From contig WGMQ01000020.1 of assembly GCA_016125005.1 (NCBI GenBank), positions 124,001 to 188,000 on the forward strand: 64,000 bases of DNA, read 5' to 3'. Position 1 is the first letter of the stretch, and the number at the start of each line of letters is the position of its first letter. Position numbers and translations under genes: made by a program. This document shows positions 35,006 to 43,907 of this stretch, piece by piece. The notes under the pieces were generated by a model. It searched no databases. It was given only the letters and a program-made list of their open reading frames with translations, and had not been told where the DNA came from. The DNA comes from a bacterium (lineage in GTDB: Bacteria; Sumerlaeota; Sumerlaeia; SLMS01).

Positions 35006-36369
35006 GGCGTTCCCCATTCCTTGATACGTTCCTCGCGAACGAGTTCCCAGCGCTTGTTGACGCGGTCGAGCTTGGGCTGGATGCGCTCCCGCACGCGGCG
35101 TAGGACAGATTCGACATCGGCCGGCGGATTCGAGGAGGTCCAGATGGTCTGGACGGCCGCCGCGATCTCGTCGCGGTATTCGCTCCAGACGCCGATGCGC
35201 GGGACCGCCTTCGCGTTGGGCGACTCAGCGAGGCGACGGAAGGTGCGTATATACGGATTCGGGTGACGAGCGTAGAACTCTTCCGATACCTCGCGCAGCG
35301 GACTGAACTTCCCCTGCCCGAGACACAACTCCTCCATGTTGTCCTGGCGCTGGACGAATTTGATGAAGTCCCACGCCTCCTCCACGTGACGCGCTCCGCG
35401 TGGAATCACCAGCATGTCGCACTCGACCACGGTGCTGGGTGCATCGGGGTTGTATGTTTCCGAGGGGAACGGCGCCACGGCCCAATCCATGTTCGGGCCA
35501 TACTCCTTGATGAAAGAGGACATCCAGACTCCCTGCAACTGCATGGCCACGCGCTCAGCCATGAAGGAGTTGCTGGGCGACGCAAATTGCCCCCGATAGG
35601 TGGCCTCGAAAAGCCTCAGCTTACGCTGGTCGTAGTCCTTGATATAGGACTGGAACCACGTGAAGGCGCGAATGCTCTCCGGAGTGTCGCAGAGCAATTC
35701 CTTGCCGTCCGCGCTTGCTAGATGACCTCCGAACCAGAAAGACCAAAACGGACCCCACCAGCCGGGGTCGGTGGGGATGAATCCCATCTGGATGTAGTTC
35801 CCATCCGCGTCGGTCCGCGTCAATTTGCGCGCGTATTCATCCAGTTCGGCGATCGTCTGAGGAGGGCGGTCGGGATCCAGACCAGCCTCGCGGAATAGCC
35901 GCCGATTATAGTGAAGCGCCATCGTCGCGGGAGTGCTTGGAAGCCCCCAGACGTAGCCTCGATAGCTGCATCCGTCGAGAATGGACGGGAGGTACTGGTC
36001 TGCGGTGATCCCATCGCGCTTCATGAGCGGGCCAAGCGGCGTCAGCGCCCCGCGATCCGCATAGTCCACGACCGTATGGGACCAGAAACCGGCCACGTCG
36101 GGAGGGTTTCCGCCGGCGGTCGCCAGCAGCAGCTTGCGGTCGATCTGACTCATGGAAACGAACCGGACCGTGATACGGTCCTGCGACGAGTTGTAGCGAT
36201 CAACGACCCGCTGCATCGCCTCCTTCTCGAAGTTGGTCCACTTCTCCCAGTAGGTGATCTCAACGCGCTGGGACACAGCATCAGCTTCGGCCCCGGCCGA
36301 GGCGGCAGCCAGCAACATGGCGAAACCCGCCACGCCACGACGGACCCGGGCGAGCAGACGTGGCATCAT
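35002..36369 (-). CDS. Sugar ABC transporter substrate-binding protein (CUT1)
   Basis: 455 residues with a signal peptide ('GVAGFAMLLAAASAGAEA'). It has extracellular-solute-binding-1 features: 'EITYWEKWTNFEKEAMQRVVDRYN', 'PPDVAGFWSHTVVDYADRG', 'GLPSTPATMALHYNRRLFREAGL' and the aromatic-rich 'DPGWWGPFWSFWFGG', which likely stacks on sugar rings. No lipobox is visible, so it should be free in the periplasm. ATG 36369 overlaps the lacI stop (ATGA). The ligand is probably a beta-glucan or other oligosaccharide freed by the nearby GH enzymes (inference). Confidence 0.93.
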   Translation of the reverse strand: MMPRLLARVRRGVAGFAMLLAAASAGAEADAVSQRVEITYWEKWTNFEKEAMQRVVDRYNSSQDRITVRFVSMSQIDRKLLLATAGGNPPDVAGFWSHTVVDYADRGALTPLGPLMKRDGITADQYLPSILDGCSYRGYVWGLPSTPATMALHYNRRLFREAGLDPDRPPQTIAELDEYARKLTRTDADGNYIQMGFIPTDPGWWGPFWSFWFGGHLASADGKELLCDTPESIRAFTWFQSYIKDYDQRKLRLFEATYRGQFASPSNSFMAERVAMQLQGVWMSSFIKEYGPNMDWAVAPFPSETYNPDAPSTVVECDMLVIPRGARHVEEAWDFIKFVQRQDNMEELCLGQGKFSPLREVSEEFYARHPNPYIRTFRRLAESPNAKAVPRIGVWSEYRDEIAAAVQTIWTSSNPPADVESVLRRVRERIQPKLDRVNKRWELVREERIKEWGTP

Positions 36370-37475
36370 TTTGCGCGGCCCTTGGCATCCGATCGTGGCG
36401 GCGCAGTGGACTGACGCACGATCAGGGGAGTATCCAGCATTACATGTCGCCCCGGCGCGTCGGGATTGGCGATTTCCTCGAGGATCAATCGACCCAACGT
36501 CTGGCCATAGAGGAGGCCGTCCTGCCGCACCGTGGTCAGCGGCGGGGAGGAGAAAGCCCCCCAGGCATCGCCGTCGAAGCCGACGATGGAGAGCTGCGAC
36601 GGGACCGCCATTTCCCAGCGACGCGCACAGGCCAGTGCACCAGCCGCGATCTGGTCGGCGGCGCACACCACAGCGGTCGGGCCGGGCAGTTCCGCGGCAA
36701 GGACCCCATCCATCACTTCACTACCCGACTCGAAACCGCGCGCAAAGTCGCAGGCCCGGACCCAGGACTCGTTTACGGTCAGCTTGTTGCGCCGCATCTC
36801 ATCGCGAAAGCCCTCCTCGCGTTCCTCGGCGTCTAGCCACCCCGGCGTACCACCGAGGTAGGCAATGCGCGTATGGCCGAGCGCCACGAGATGGCGCACC
36901 GCTCGGGCGACACCCTGACGGTTGTCAAAAAACGCCGAGCTGTATCGCACGTCCTTGCCACGGAGGTGGGCCGGCATCCCGGAGGCAATCACCACCGGGG
37001 CGGTCAGTGTCCGTAGCGACTCCAGATCCTCCTCCGACAGCGAATCGAAGCGCAGGACCACAGCCTGGCACTTGGTCGACAGGACCAAACGATTGACCAG
37101 ACCGCGAATGCCTTCATCCGTGCGCGGCACCATGAGCAACAGGTTGTAGCCCTCGGCGGAGATGACCTGCTCGAAGCCGGCGAGGGTGTCCGAGTGGTAC
37201 TCGCCACGAACGCCCATGGAGGAATCCAGCAGCATGGCGATCACATCGGAGGTACCGCGCCGCAGCGTCTGAGCCGCACTATTGGGCTGATAGCCGATCT
37301 CCTCGGCTATCTCGCGGATGCGCTTCTTGGTGGCTTCCGAGACCCCCTCGGCACCGTTCAGGGCACGCGAAACAGTCATGAGGGAGACCCCCGCCCTCTC
37401 AGCAATCGCACGCGCCGAACCGCGGGAATCGGGGGCGGGGGCGACATCGACTTTCTTGCGGGGCTGGCGTGGCAC
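36366..37475 (-). CDS. LacI-family transcriptional regulator
   Basis: 369 residues. The HTH 'SARAIAERAGVSLMTVSRALNGAEGVSEATKKRIREIAEEIGYQPN' (read in parts) includes the hinge-helix start, then a periplasmic-binding-like effector domain ('VIAMLLDSSMG', 'ITALAD'-equivalent 'AVVCAADQIAAGAL', 'LSIVGFDGD'). GTG 37475 gives a short basic leader before the HTH; the longer in-frame extension to 37577 would run through operator DNA. It starts a coupled operon with the sugar transporter. Two near-palindromes at 37505 and 37664 probably are its sites. Confidence 0.92.
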   Translation of the reverse strand: MPRQPRKKVDVAPAPDSRGSARAIAERAGVSLMTVSRALNGAEGVSEATKKRIREIAEEIGYQPNSAAQTLRRGTSDVIAMLLDSSMGVRGEYHSDTLAGFEQVISAEGYNLLLMVPRTDEGIRGLVNRLVLSTKCQAVVLRFDSLSEEDLESLRTLTAPVVIASGMPAHLRGKDVRYSSAFFDNRQGVARAVRHLVALGHTRIAYLGGTPGWLDAEEREEGFRDEMRRNKLTVNESWVRACDFARGFESGSEVMDGVLAAELPGPTAVVCAADQIAAGALACARRWEMAVPSQLSIVGFDGDAWGAFSSPPLTTVRQDGLLYGQTLGRLILEEIANPDAPGRHVMLDTPLIVRQSTAPPRSDAKGRAK

Positions 37476-37504
37476 GAGGAGGTGACTCCGGCTTGAATGG
37501 CGAC

Positions 37505-37518
37505 CGTTATTGTTAACG
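37505..37518 (-). promoter_or_regulatory. LacI operator, transporter side
   Basis: CGTTATTGTTAACG, a 14-bp near-palindrome 30 bp upstream of the lacI GTG. It matches the site at 37664 in 13 of 14 positions, and the pair occurs only here in the intergenic region. Confidence 0.75.
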
Positions 37519-37632
37519 GCATGCGTCACGTCAAGCAGATTCGAACCGATTCGCATCAGTTCACCAATTGGCGCCAAGCCCGATAAAAGTCCGCGTAAAC
37601 AGGCGGTTTATAAGGGCCTCAAAAAAAGACTC

Positions 37633-37677
37633 TTGACATTAGGGACGGTCCAAGCAAGAAGCACGTTATCGTTAACG
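37633..37677 (+). promoter_or_regulatory. GH1 promoter -35 and LacI operator
   Basis: A perfect TTGACA lies at 37633-37638. CGTTATCGTTAACG (37664-37677) has the central CG and symmetric arms usual for LacI-family operators, with one mismatched pair. It sits where a bound repressor would block transcription into the beta-glucosidase gene at 37715. No good -10 hexamer is visible. Confidence 0.75.
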
Positions 37678-37714
37678 CAGTTGGCCGCACCAACCACCGG
37701 AAAGAATCGCTCAG

Positions 37715-39046
37715 ATGCATCGCTACCAGTTCCCGAAAAACTTCGTGTGGGGCACCGCCACCTCCTCCTATCAGATCGAGGGGGGTGTTGATGCAGGGGG
37801 GCGCGGAGCCTCCATCTGGGACACATTCGCCCGTATCGAGGGTAAGGTGTTCAATGGTGACGACGGAAGCGTCGCCTGTGATCACTACCACCGCTACGAG
37901 GAGGATTTCGATCTTCTTGGGAAGCTCAACATCCGGGCCTACCGGTTCTCGATCTCCTGGCCGCGCATCTATCCCGAGGGTCGCGGATGGCTGAACCAGC
38001 AGGGACTCGACTTCTATGATCGTCTCGTTGATGCACTGCTACAGCGCAACATCGTCCCCTCGGCAACACTCTACCATTGGGATCTCCCGCAGGCGTTGGA
38101 GGATCGTGGAGGGTGGCGGAACCGGGACACGGTCAAGGCCTTCGAGGAATACGCCCGTATTGTGGCCAGCCGATTGGGCGACCGGGTGAAGAACTGGTTC
38201 ACGGTCAACGAGCCGTGGTGCGCCTGGTGGCTGGGGCACAAGACTGGTGTCCACGCCCCGGGCGCGCAGGAAGCGGAGAAGGTCCATCGCCAGGTCTCCC
38301 ACCATCTGTTGCTGGCCCATGGCGCCGGTGTGCTTGCACTCCGGGAGGAAACATCCTCCCCGGTCCGCGTGGGCCTGGTTCACAACTGCGCGGTGGGGAT
38401 TCCCTTCACCGAGAGCGACGAGGACATCGCGGAGAGCCGCGAGTATTTCCGCCGCGAGAACGCGTGGCTCCTCCAGCCGGTGCTGGCGGGCAGCTATCCG
38501 CAGGACCAGTGGGATGCCCTTGGTGCCGATGCTCCCGACATACATCCGGGAGATTTGCGGCTGATTTCCCAGCCGTGCGACTTCCTCGGCCTCAATCTCT
38601 ACAATGCCCACGGATTCGTGAGGGCGGGCGAAGGAATGCGCCCCCTCGAGTCCTGGTTCCCACGGACCGACTTCGGCTGGCCCGTAACCCCTGAGTGTCT
38701 ATACTGGGCGATTCGCCATGTGGTGGAAATCTGGGACGTCAACGATGTGATCGTGACGGAGAATGGCTGCGCTTACCCGGATGAAATCACTGAAGGCCTA
38801 CCGCATGTCGAGGATTACGCCCGCGTTCAATACCTCCGCGAGCACCTGAAAGGCGTTCACCGCGCGATCTCGGAAGGATTGCCGGTCTCGGGGTACTATC
38901 TCTGGTCCTTCCTCGATAACTTCGAGTGGGCCGAGGGGTACTCCAAGCGCTTCGGCATGGTGCACGTGGACTTCGAAAGCCTCAAGCGAACCCCAAAGCT
39001 CAGCGCGCTTTGGTACGCCCGGCTGATTTCCCAGGGAGGGTTCTAG
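37715..39046 (+). CDS. GH1 beta-glucosidase
   Basis: 443 residues, cytosolic, full-length GH1. The N-terminal signature 'FVWGTATSSYQIEGG' is present, with acid/base Glu166 in 'FTVNEPWCAW' and nucleophile Glu349 in 'VIVTENGCAYPD'; 'YLWSFLDNFEWAEGY' closes the aglycone site. It should hydrolyse imported beta-gluco-oligosaccharides to glucose. It is divergent from the LacI-transporter operon and has a LacI operator upstream, which fits shared induction. Confidence 0.96.
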   Translation: MHRYQFPKNFVWGTATSSYQIEGGVDAGGRGASIWDTFARIEGKVFNGDDGSVACDHYHRYEEDFDLLGKLNIRAYRFSISWPRIYPEGRGWLNQQGLDFYDRLVDALLQRNIVPSATLYHWDLPQALEDRGGWRNRDTVKAFEEYARIVASRLGDRVKNWFTVNEPWCAWWLGHKTGVHAPGAQEAEKVHRQVSHHLLLAHGAGVLALREETSSPVRVGLVHNCAVGIPFTESDEDIAESREYFRRENAWLLQPVLAGSYPQDQWDALGADAPDIHPGDLRLISQPCDFLGLNLYNAHGFVRAGEGMRPLESWFPRTDFGWPVTPECLYWAIRHVVEIWDVNDVIVTENGCAYPDEITEGLPHVEDYARVQYLREHLKGVHRAISEGLPVSGYYLWSFLDNFEWAEGYSKRFGMVHVDFESLKRTPKLSALWYARLISQGGF

Positions 39047-39165
39047 GCATGGTCACGCCAACGCGCCCACCTCCCACAGGAGGGCATCGCCTTCAGCCCT
39101 GATACCACACGCACCCTAACCGCAACCCACCACCATCGACACACTTCCCCAACAGGAGACTTCCA

Positions 39166-40371
39166 ATGAAAGTGCAACGCCTATCAGCTATTCTGTTTTC
39201 CATGGCTCTCGTCGGTTCTGCAACCGCCCAGTATGGTCTTCTTGAGAACTACGAAGGCACAGACCGTTACGGCAATAACGTCAACCTGAACGAGGGAGCG
39301 AACTTCACCTACGGCGGCGCGAGTGGCGGCGGCGAAGGACCCGTGGACGTGCTGGTGATGGAGGGGTCGGCTGGGTTCGGATGGGGTACCGGTGGTGCCC
39401 TGACCGACGGGTTCGGCATCCAGGCCGCTGCCACCGCTGGCGGTGGCTCAGGTGTCATCGACCTGACCCAGACCGTCAACGGCCTCACCAATACGGGCTA
39501 TACCATCAAGCTGCTGAACATCGATGCGGGTGCAGCCGGATCGGACGACGGCAATGTGATCGACTTCATCGTCGAGGACGACACCGCCTCACCGGGACCG
39601 GGCCAGGAAATCTTCACGATCACAGGCCTTCAGGTGGGCACCGCCCAGACGCTGAGCTTCACGGCAGGTACCGGCGTTGCAGGGCCGAACGGCACCGCCA
39701 ACCGCGCCCGCTTCAAGCAGTTCATCGTCCGCGCCTCGAACCTCGGCTCCGGCGGCAACACCAACCTGAACGTGGACAATATCGGGTTTCTCGGTAACTT
39801 GGTTCCCACCAGCCTCAACGTCGAGAACTTCGACGCCCAGACCGTCGGCGGCCTTGCGACAGGCCAGCCTGCCGGCAACGCCAACGTCTTCGGAGGCGAC
39901 GTGCGCTCCTTCGTCTATGGTGGTGGCGCCATCACGGGTGCCAACATCGTGAGTGTCGGTGCGGGCGACAACGCGCTTGAGCTGGCCCTAAACGGACTTG
40001 AGGGCGGTGTGTTCTTCGATCTCGGTCCCGAGACGGGAAGCCAGGCAGACGTCTCCGCGGCCACGGGGCTTAGCTTCAAGTTCTCCGCCGACGACGCAGC
40101 CCAGCAGTTCACGGTGTTTGTCGAGACCCCCGAAGCTCGTGGCTACGGCGATCGTTCCGCCTTCACCTTCACGCCGGGCACGGCTCTCACAACCATCCAG
40201 GTGCCGTTCAGCTCACTGGTCTCCGGCGCGCAGGGCTTCTCCCCCGCTCGCGTGCAGCGCATCACCTTCGTCCCGTCCGGTGCCGATGCGGGTACCGCCG
40301 GCGTGACCTTCCGCGTCGACGACGTGAAGTTCTACTCGGGCTCTTCTGTCGCCGACTGGACCAACTTCTGA
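39166..40371 (+). CDS. Secreted beta-sandwich protein, function unknown
   Basis: 401 residues with a clear signal peptide ('ILFSMALVGSATAQ'). Two halves (about 23-215 and 216-401) look alike in build: each opens with 'ENYEG'/'ENFDAQ'-type text and ends with 'NLNVDNIGF' or 'FRVDDVKFY', a CBM-like jelly-roll pattern. It has no catalytic signature. It lies between GH1 and GH16 and ends in a strong terminator, so a surface glycan-binding role is the best guess. AGGAGA precedes ATG 39166. Confidence 0.7.
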   Translation: MKVQRLSAILFSMALVGSATAQYGLLENYEGTDRYGNNVNLNEGANFTYGGASGGGEGPVDVLVMEGSAGFGWGTGGALTDGFGIQAAATAGGGSGVIDLTQTVNGLTNTGYTIKLLNIDAGAAGSDDGNVIDFIVEDDTASPGPGQEIFTITGLQVGTAQTLSFTAGTGVAGPNGTANRARFKQFIVRASNLGSGGNTNLNVDNIGFLGNLVPTSLNVENFDAQTVGGLATGQPAGNANVFGGDVRSFVYGGGAITGANIVSVGAGDNALELALNGLEGGVFFDLGPETGSQADVSAATGLSFKFSADDAAQQFTVFVETPEARGYGDRSAFTFTPGTALTTIQVPFSSLVSGAQGFSPARVQRITFVPSGADAGTAGVTFRVDDVKFYSGSSVADWTNF

Positions 40372-40390
40372 TCATTCCACGGCTGATACC

Positions 40391-40429
40391 ACCCGGAGGC
40401 GGCTTCCACCGCCTCCGGGTTTCCTTTTT
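40391..40429 (+). terminator. Strong intrinsic terminator
   Basis: ACCCGGAGGCGG (40391-40402) and CCGCCTCCGGGT (40409-40420) form a perfect 12-bp stem with a 6-nt loop, followed by TTCCTTTTT. It closes the GH1/secreted-protein unit and separates it from GH16. Confidence 0.95.
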
Positions 40430-40465
40430 GCTTTTGGAGGAAACACCTCGGGAGAGAGGGGCATC

Positions 40466-42292
40466 ATGGTGAGAATGACGGAGCGTTTTTTCTGGATGGC
40501 GGGTATCACCCTGTTGGCGGCGTCCTCGGCGTCGGCACGCGAATGGCAACTCGTGTGGGCTGACGAGTTCAATGGGACCAGCATCGATGGATCCAAGTGG
40601 ACGCATGAGGTGAACGGCGCGGGAGGTGGCAACAACGAACTCCAGTACTATACCGCGCGCTCTCAAAACTCCTTCATCCGAGACGGCAAGCTCGTCATCC
40701 GCGCGATCAAGGAAACCTACACGGGGCCCGATGGAACTCGGGGCTACACCTCGGCGCGTCTCAATTCGCGCTACAAGGGCGACTGGGTCTACGGACGAAT
40801 CGAGGCCCGCCTCAAGGTCCCCGGTCGACAGGGACTCTGGCCCGCGTTCTGGATGCTCCCCTCGGACTACGAGTATGGCGGATGGGCCGCCAGCGGCGAG
40901 ATCGACATCATGGAGCATCGCGGCGATCTGCCCTCCACGCTCTACTCCACGATCCATCACGGCGGGACTTGGCCCAACAACACCTACACCGGGTCCAGCA
41001 TGGAAGGCCCGGACTTCACCTTGGACTTTCATGAGTTTGCCGTCGAGTGGGACCCGACCGAGATTCGTTGGTACCTCGACGGAAATCAGATCTACTCCGT
41101 CGACGCCTGGTACAGCACGTCTGCCCCCTTTCCCGCACCCTTCAACAAGCGCTTCCACGTGCTCCTCAACCTGGCGGTGGGCGGGAACTTCCTGCCGAAT
41201 CCTCCCGATAATGCGACCTATTTCCCACGCGAGTACGAGATCGACTGGGTCCGTGTCTATACAGAGGTCCTAAACCCCAACGCCCAGTCCCCCTTCGGCG
41301 GCACGGTCGCCACTATCCCGGGAATTGTTGAGGCGGCTGACTTCGATCTTGGCGGTCAGGACGTGGCCTATCGCGATACCACCGTGGCCAACACGCTCGG
41401 TGCGGCGCGACTGACAGAGTCGGTGGACCTGGAAGTTTCCAGCGATTCTGGTGCCTCCTACACCGTCGGTGCGATCGAGGCCGGCGAGTGGCTGGAATAC
41501 ACCGTCAACGTACAGCAGGCGGGCAGCTATCTTGTCACCGCTCGTGTGGCGTCCGCGACCAGCGGTGGCGCCCTCACCGCCAAGATGACCGACGGAAGCG
41601 GGCAGGTGCGCAGCGCCTACGCGGCCTTCGCTGCCACCGGCTCGTGGACCACATGGCAATCGGTCGAGCTGGGCCGCATGGAACTCGCACCGGGAACGCA
41701 CACGCTGCGTGTAGTCGCAGAGGCCTCCGGATTTAATCTTTCGACCCTGGACTTTTCGGTCCCGCCCCAAGGTCCCTACGGCGCGGGGCCCCAGATCATC
41801 CCCGGCAAGGTCGCCATGCAGGACTACGACACGGGCGGCGAGGGCGTTGCCTATCACGACAACGACGCCGCCAACATCGGAACGGGTTACCGCCCATCGG
41901 AAGGCGTCGACCTGGGCCAGTCCTTCGACATCGATGGCGCCTTCTCCATCGGGTGGTTTGAAGTCGGCGAGTGGGTCGAGTACACAGTCAGCGTGGAAAA
42001 CTCTGGCACCTACGAAGTCTTCGCGCGCACCGCCTCCGAGTCCCAGAGCGGGACTCTCGGCATCCAGTTTAGTGGCCCGGGAACGCAGGACAGCAGCCTC
42101 AGCGGCACCGTGCCCGCGACGGGCGGATGGACAACGTGGCAATCCACGTCGTTGGGGACGATGTTTTTGGGCGCCGGTACGCAGGTGATGCGGCTCCAGC
42201 TCAACGCTGGCGCGGCCAATGTCAACTATCTGGACTTCGTCTATCAGGCTCCGCCCAGCCGCTCCGACATGTGGCTAATAACGGGATCTTGA
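40466..42292 (+). CDS. Secreted GH16 endo-beta-glucanase with two CBM6-like modules
   Basis: 608 residues: a signal peptide (to about residue 24), a GH16 domain (25-265) and two CBM6-like modules (~280-435 and ~445-600; each with 'EAADFDLGGQDVAY'/'MQDYDTGGEGVAYHD' and 'GEWLEYTVNV'/'GEWVEYTVSV'). The catalytic motif is 'GEIDIMEHRG' with Glu145, Asp147 and Glu150. 'WADEFNG' and 'LWPAFWML' are laminarinase-type. It likely cuts beta-1,3-glucan outside the cell, feeding the ABC importer and GH1. The short tail ends 'DMWLITGS'. GAGGAAAC lies upstream of the start. Confidence 0.93.
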   Translation: MVRMTERFFWMAGITLLAASSASAREWQLVWADEFNGTSIDGSKWTHEVNGAGGGNNELQYYTARSQNSFIRDGKLVIRAIKETYTGPDGTRGYTSARLNSRYKGDWVYGRIEARLKVPGRQGLWPAFWMLPSDYEYGGWAASGEIDIMEHRGDLPSTLYSTIHHGGTWPNNTYTGSSMEGPDFTLDFHEFAVEWDPTEIRWYLDGNQIYSVDAWYSTSAPFPAPFNKRFHVLLNLAVGGNFLPNPPDNATYFPREYEIDWVRVYTEVLNPNAQSPFGGTVATIPGIVEAADFDLGGQDVAYRDTTVANTLGAARLTESVDLEVSSDSGASYTVGAIEAGEWLEYTVNVQQAGSYLVTARVASATSGGALTAKMTDGSGQVRSAYAAFAATGSWTTWQSVELGRMELAPGTHTLRVVAEASGFNLSTLDFSVPPQGPYGAGPQIIPGKVAMQDYDTGGEGVAYHDNDAANIGTGYRPSEGVDLGQSFDIDGAFSIGWFEVGEWVEYTVSVENSGTYEVFARTASESQSGTLGIQFSGPGTQDSSLSGTVPATGGWTTWQSTSLGTMFLGAGTQVMRLQLNAGAANVNYLDFVYQAPPSRSDMWLITGS

Positions 42293-42298
42293 GTCGAA

Positions 42299-43768
42299 TC
42301 ACACGATCCGGAACGAATCCACCATGGTGCAGCGACGCTTGCGGGTGAAGGTACGCGCGGTGGTGATTCCCTCTCCGGTTGGGCTCGCGATCGAGTAGCT
42401 GATGTAGCCTTCGCCGCCCACCGCCAAGCCCGCGATGCTGGGGCCGTTCTTGACGAAAATGCTGCAATCGCAGGCCCGTGCAAAGCGGCTCAGATTGTCG
42501 ACGTTGCGCGAGTGCATGACCGCGGTGTGGCGATAGCCGTGCTCCGCTTCGAGGGAAAGGCGGATCGCCTCGTCCACGTTGCGCACACGCACGAACGGCA
42601 TGAAGGGCATGAGTTGCTCTTCCTGCACCCAAAGATTCGATGCCGATGCGACCTCTCCAAAGAGCAACGGCACGTTTGCGCCAAGTCCCTTGATCCCGAT
42701 CGTCTCGGCCAGCACCGACGCGTTGCGCCCCACCAGATCGCGGCTCGTGACGAAGTGTCCACCCTTCTGCGGCTGGAAGGCCTTCTGGGCCAGCGCATCC
42801 GACTCACGCTCGCTCAACCGATGACAACCGATCGCCTCCATCTCACGCATGAGCTGGTCGAACACCGAATCGACGCAGAAGACTTCCTTCTCGCCGATGC
42901 ACAGGATATTGTTGTCGAAACCACCGCCGTCCACGATGGCGCGTGCGGCGCGCTTGAGGTCCGCGGTCTCGTCGACCACCACGGGCGGATTGCCCGGCCC
43001 GGCACAGATGGCCTTCTTGGGCACGTTCAGGGCAGCCTTCACGACGCCGGGGCCGCCGGTCACAAGGATCAGGCGCGTCTCCGCGTGCAGGAACATCTCG
43101 TTGGCCGATTCAAGCGTCGGCTCCACAACCGTCGTCAGCAGACAGGCAGGGGCGCCCGCCGCCATCAGCTCGCGATTCAGCGTCGCCACGGCCTCGGCAA
43201 AGACGCGCTTGCTGGCCGGGTGCGGATTGAACACCGCCGTGTTTCCGCCTGCCAGAAGGGAAATGCCATTGTTGATCAGGGTCGGCACCGGGTGGGTGCT
43301 CGGTGTCACGGCCGCCACCAGGCCGAACGGCGCCATTTCCTCGATGGTCAATCCGCGGTCACCGGACTTCGCCCAGGTGGTCAGGTCCTCGGTCCCTCGC
43401 GTGCCGTCGCAAACGGAATTGAACTTCACGACCTTGTGGTCCACGCGGCCCATCTTGGTTTCCGCAACCGTGTCGGGTGCCCACTTGGTCTTGTAGGCGT
43501 GGCCCGTGCGGCGGATCGCCGAGATCAGCTTTTCACGCTGGCCGATGGAAAACTCACGATATTCGGCGGAGGCCTTTGCACCCGCCTTGATGGCGTCCTC
43601 CATCCGCTCAAACACGCCAAGCGCCGGCGACGGCGTCGCGGGAAGAGGCGATGCCACCGCCGCCGCAGCACCCGAGCAACCGCAGGACTCGGCCTTCGGG
43701 GCGTCCCCCTCCGTGCGGAGCTTCTTCACCACCTGGTCGACAATCGATGCGAGTAGCTGCTGATCCAT
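42299..43768 (-). CDS. CoA-acylating aldehyde dehydrogenase, PduP/EutE type, with encapsulation-like N-terminus
   Basis: 489 residues. The dehydrogenase domain has 'APFGLVAAVTPSTHPVPTLINN', 'AGPGNPPVVVDETADL' and the catalytic Cys290 in 'FDNNILCIGEKEV', all as in microcompartment enzymes PduP and EutE, which turn propionaldehyde or acetaldehyde into acyl-CoA. Residues 1-18 ('MDQQLLASIVDQVVKKLR') form an amphipathic helix of the kind that targets cargo into shells, followed by a Ser/Gly/Ala/Pro linker with 'SCGCSG'. No shell (BMC) gene lies in the window. ATG 43768 follows GAGGA. A free cytosolic role cannot be excluded. Confidence 0.9.
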   Translation of the reverse strand: MDQQLLASIVDQVVKKLRTEGDAPKAESCGCSGAAAAVASPLPATPSPALGVFERMEDAIKAGAKASAEYREFSIGQREKLISAIRRTGHAYKTKWAPDTVAETKMGRVDHKVVKFNSVCDGTRGTEDLTTWAKSGDRGLTIEEMAPFGLVAAVTPSTHPVPTLINNGISLLAGGNTAVFNPHPASKRVFAEAVATLNRELMAAGAPACLLTTVVEPTLESANEMFLHAETRLILVTGGPGVVKAALNVPKKAICAGPGNPPVVVDETADLKRAARAIVDGGGFDNNILCIGEKEVFCVDSVFDQLMREMEAIGCHRLSERESDALAQKAFQPQKGGHFVTSRDLVGRNASVLAETIGIKGLGANVPLLFGEVASASNLWVQEEQLMPFMPFVRVRNVDEAIRLSLEAEHGYRHTAVMHSRNVDNLSRFARACDCSIFVKNGPSIAGLAVGGEGYISYSIASPTGEGITTARTFTRKRRCTMVDSFRIV

Positions 43769-43848
43769 GAGGGTCCTCGTGGCAAGAGTGCTATCACATG
43801 AACCGGCACGCCCTACAATGGAGCAAGGGAGAATCGGCGGTTTCAATA

Positions 43849-43880
43849 GCAAGGCCCCCCGGATCGCCGGAGGGCCTTGC
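43849..43880 (-). terminator. Hairpin after the amidase gene
   Basis: GCAAGGCCC (43849-43857) and GGGCCTTGC (43872-43880) form perfect 9-bp arms, 27 bp past the amidase stop. The downstream sequence on that strand (TATTGAAACC) has no clear T-run, so termination strength is uncertain. Confidence 0.5.
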
Positions 43881-43907
43881 CGTTACTTCCCTGCTGTCAG
43901 GCGAGGG

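Noticed and set aside
42512-43756. 414-residue plus-strand open frame
   Set aside because: It is the antisense shadow of the aldehyde dehydrogenase, whose catalytic and NAD-site motifs are clear.
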